14,086 bases of DNA from NCBI GenBank assembly GCA_937900605.1, contig CALCDK010000107.1, positions 1-14,086 of the forward strand. Reading direction: 5' to 3'. Origin of the DNA: an uncultured Olsenella sp. GTDB lineage: Bacteria; Actinomycetota; Coriobacteriia; Coriobacteriales; Atopobiaceae. The notes below the pieces were generated by a model. That model was not told the DNA's origin, did not search any database, and worked only from the letters and a program-made list of their open reading frames with translations. The number at the start of each line of letters is the position of its first letter. Within the stretch, counting starts at the first letter, position 1. A program made the translations under genes and the position numbers. Positions 12,333-14,086 of this stretch are shown here, piece by piece.

Positions 12333-14086
12333 CTACTCCTGCGGGTCGTCGTCGCCGCCGAGCTCCTCGAGCACCGCCAGGGCGCAGGGCATGACCTCCT
12401 CCTCGTGGCGGTGGAAGGGGTAGGCCAGCTTGCGCGACTTGGGGTAGACCAGCGCGCCGCGGCCCTTGAGCTCGAGCGCCGTCTTGCGCGGCACGTCGAC
12501 GCCCTGGTAGACGAGGCGGCCGTTGACAAGCGCCACGCTCGTGCAGCCCAGGCGCTGGGCGCGGATGCGCACGCGGGCGCGGTCGAACAGGTTGCGTCCG
12601 GCCAGCGGCAGGGCCCCGTGGCGCTCCTCGCACTCGCGCTGGAGGGCGTCCACCTCGGACAGGTCGAGGGCCACGGCGAGCTTGCGGTAGACCAGCACGC
12701 GGCGGTCGACCTCGGGCAGGTACTCCTCGGCTAGGAAGAAGTCGGCCGGGAGGTTGAGGTTGACCTCGGCGGGCTCGGCGTCGCGCGTCTCGCCGCGCGC
12801 CTCGGACACGGCCTCGCCGAGCATCTGCGTGAAGAGGTCGAAGCCCACCGAGCTGAGGTTGCCGTGCTGCTCGGCGCCCACGAGCGAGCCCGCGCCGCGG
12901 ATCTCCAGGTCGCGCATGGCGATCTTCATGCCCGAGCCCAGCTCCTGGTGCTCGTTGATGGCCACGAGGCGGTCGGTGGCCTCCTGGGTCAGCGGCTGCT
13001 CGCCCGGGAACATGAAGTAGGCGTAGGCCTGGGTGCGGCCTCGGCCCACGCGGCCCTTGAGCTGGTAGAGCTGGGCCAGGCCCAGGCGCTGGGAGTCCTC
13101 GATGACCAGCGTGTTGGTGTGCGGGTTGTCGATGCCGCTCTCGATGATGGTCGTGGCCACGAGCACGTCGACCTCGTGCTCGGAGAACTGCAGCATGACG
13201 TCCTCGACCTCGCGGGCGCTCATCTTGCCGTGCGCCACGCCCACGCGGGCCTCCGGCGCGGCCTCGTGGACGCGCTCGACGGCGTCGTCGATGGTCGTGA
13301 CGCGATTGCTCACGTAGTAGACCTGGCCGCCGCGTGCCATCTCCAGGCGGATCGCCGCCGAGACCACGTCGGGGTCGTACTCCCCCACCGTGACCTTGAC
13401 GGGCAGGCGGCCGGGCGGCGGCGTCATGATGAGGCTCATGTCGCGCACGCCACTCATGGCCATCTGCATGGTGCGCGGGATCGGCGTGGCCGACAGCGTC
13501 AGCACGTCGACCTGCTCGCGCATGTTCTTGAGCTGCTCCTTGTGCTGGACGCCGAAGCGCTGCTCCTCGTCGATGATGACGAGGCCCAGGTCGTGCGGGT
13601 TGACGTCGGCCGAGAGGAGCCGGTGGGTGCCCACCAGCACGTCCACCTCGCCTGCGGCGAAGCCCTCGAGCGAGCGGCGCTGCTGGGCGGGCGTGACGAA
13701 GCGCGACAGCACGCCCACCTTGAGGTCGAACGGGGCGAAGCGCTCGAAGAACGTCTCGAAGTGCTGCTGGGCCAGGATGGTCGTGGGGCACAGCACCATG
13801 ACCTGCCTGCCGTCCTGGCAGCACTTGAACGCGGCGCGCAGGGCCACCTCGGTCTTGCCGAAGCCCACGTCGCCGCAGAGCAGGCGGTCCATCGGGCGCT
13901 CGGACTCCATGTCGGCCTTGATGTCGGCCACGGCGGCCGCCTGGTCGGGCGTGAGCTGGTAGCAGAAGGTGGACTCCATCTCCTCCTGGGCGGGCGTGTC
14001 GGGCGCGAAGGCGTGGCCGGCCACGGTGGAGCGGCGCGTGTAGAGGTCCACGAGGTCGAAGGCGAGCTTCTTGGCCGAGCGGCGGG
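12333..14086 (-). CDS. mfd: Transcription-repair coupling factor Mfd (partial, 5' end outside window)
   Basis: The C-terminal 583 residues of Mfd, an ATP-dependent DNA translocase that removes stalled RNA polymerase and recruits UvrA to lesions. The full protein is about 1150 residues, so this is the C-terminal half. The fragment enters within SAKKLAFDLVDLYTRR, at the end of the polymerase-interacting and linker region. RecG-like helicase motifs follow: LCGDVGFGKTE (Walker A, about residue 70 of the fragment), DEEQRFGVQHKEQL (Walker B), LSATPIPRT, ATTIIESGIDNPHTNT and QLYQLKGRVGRGRTQAY. The C-terminal regulatory domain starts near ADFFLAEEYLPEVDRR and ends in an acidic tail, GGDDDPQE. All key residues seen are intact. 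The first gene of the minus-strand housekeeping run here, it precedes mazG by 161 bp. Confidence 0.97.
   Translation of the reverse strand, partial: RRSAKKLAFDLVDLYTRRSTVAGHAFAPDTPAQEEMESTFCYQLTPDQAAAVADIKADMESERPMDRLLCGDVGFGKTEVALRAAFKCCQDGRQVMVLCPTTILAQQHFETFFERFAPFDLKVGVLSRFVTPAQQRRSLEGFAAGEVDVLVGTHRLLSADVNPHDLGLVIIDEEQRFGVQHKEQLKNMREQVDVLTLSATPIPRTMQMAMSGVRDMSLIMTPPPGRLPVKVTVGEYDPDVVSAAIRLEMARGGQVYYVSNRVTTIDDAVERVHEAAPEARVGVAHGKMSAREVEDVMLQFSEHEVDVLVATTIIESGIDNPHTNTLVIEDSQRLGLAQLYQLKGRVGRGRTQAYAYFMFPGEQPLTQEATDRLVAINEHQELGSGMKIAMRDLEIRGAGSLVGAEQHGNLSSVGFDLFTQMLGEAVSEARGETRDAEPAEVNLNLPADFFLAEEYLPEVDRRVLVYRKLAVALDLSEVDALQRECEERHGALPLAGRNLFDRARVRIRAQRLGCTSVALVNGRLVYQGVDVPRKTALELKGRGALVYPKSRKLAYPFHRHEEEVMPCALAVLEELGGDDDPQE

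Noticed and set aside
11302..13824. 840-codon minus-strand frame that includes mazG
   Set aside because: Only the part from ATG 12171 is MazG. The upstream part lies out of frame over mfd and reads as Arg/Pro/Gly-rich noise.

Overview
This is a high-GC bacterial window, with stretches clearly above 70% GC. Gene content and order (mfd, mazG, a DivIC/FtsB-like gene and a Ppx/GppA gene in a row) and the codon bias suggest an actinobacterium. A member of the Coriobacteriia (Olsenella/Atopobium-like) is my best guess, but no rRNA or other phylogenetic marker proves it.

Layout. (1) 1-517, minus: 5' part of an iron-containing alcohol (butanol-type) dehydrogenase with a hairpin-rich leader. (2) 782-2895, plus: two overlapping paralogous genes of unknown function with TPR-like repeats; the second ends inside an antisense tRNA-Glu(UUC) gene at 2855-2930. 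(3) 3014 to about 8846: a type III restriction-modification locus on the minus strand, with mod at about 8843-6927 and res at 6175-3014. A Phd/YefM antitoxin plus RelE/ParE toxin pair (6245-6869, plus strand) sits between the two R-M genes. (4) 8847-9224: a mod leader with a good promoter, a short ORF and an 11-G homopolymer. (5) 9225-9306, minus: tRNA-Leu(UAA). (6) 9332-14086, minus: housekeeping genes in the transcription order mfd (3' half), mazG, DivIC/FtsB-like and Ppx/GppA-like.

The R-M/TA block lies between two tRNA genes, has visibly lower GC than its flanks, and is made of typical accessory genes, so it looks like an acquired defence island in an otherwise chromosomal setting. Mod should methylate adenine in an asymmetric target and Res should cut DNA when recruited with Mod. 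The TA pair would make loss of the locus costly.

The most interesting points are these. The mod reading frame has no ATG, GTG or TTG where the conserved N-terminus begins, but a strong Shine-Dalgarno precedes CTG/ATT codons there. Upstream lies a well-formed promoter, SD and ATG leading a short ORF that runs through a G11 tract. Removing one G would extend that ORF by in-frame reading so that its stop overlaps the mod start, suggesting phase-variable translational coupling. The res and TA genes share a 69-bp divergent regulatory region with inverted repeats. An 18-bp perfect inverted repeat with a 4-nt loop lies inside mod. All functional conclusions rest on motif reading; no searches were run.
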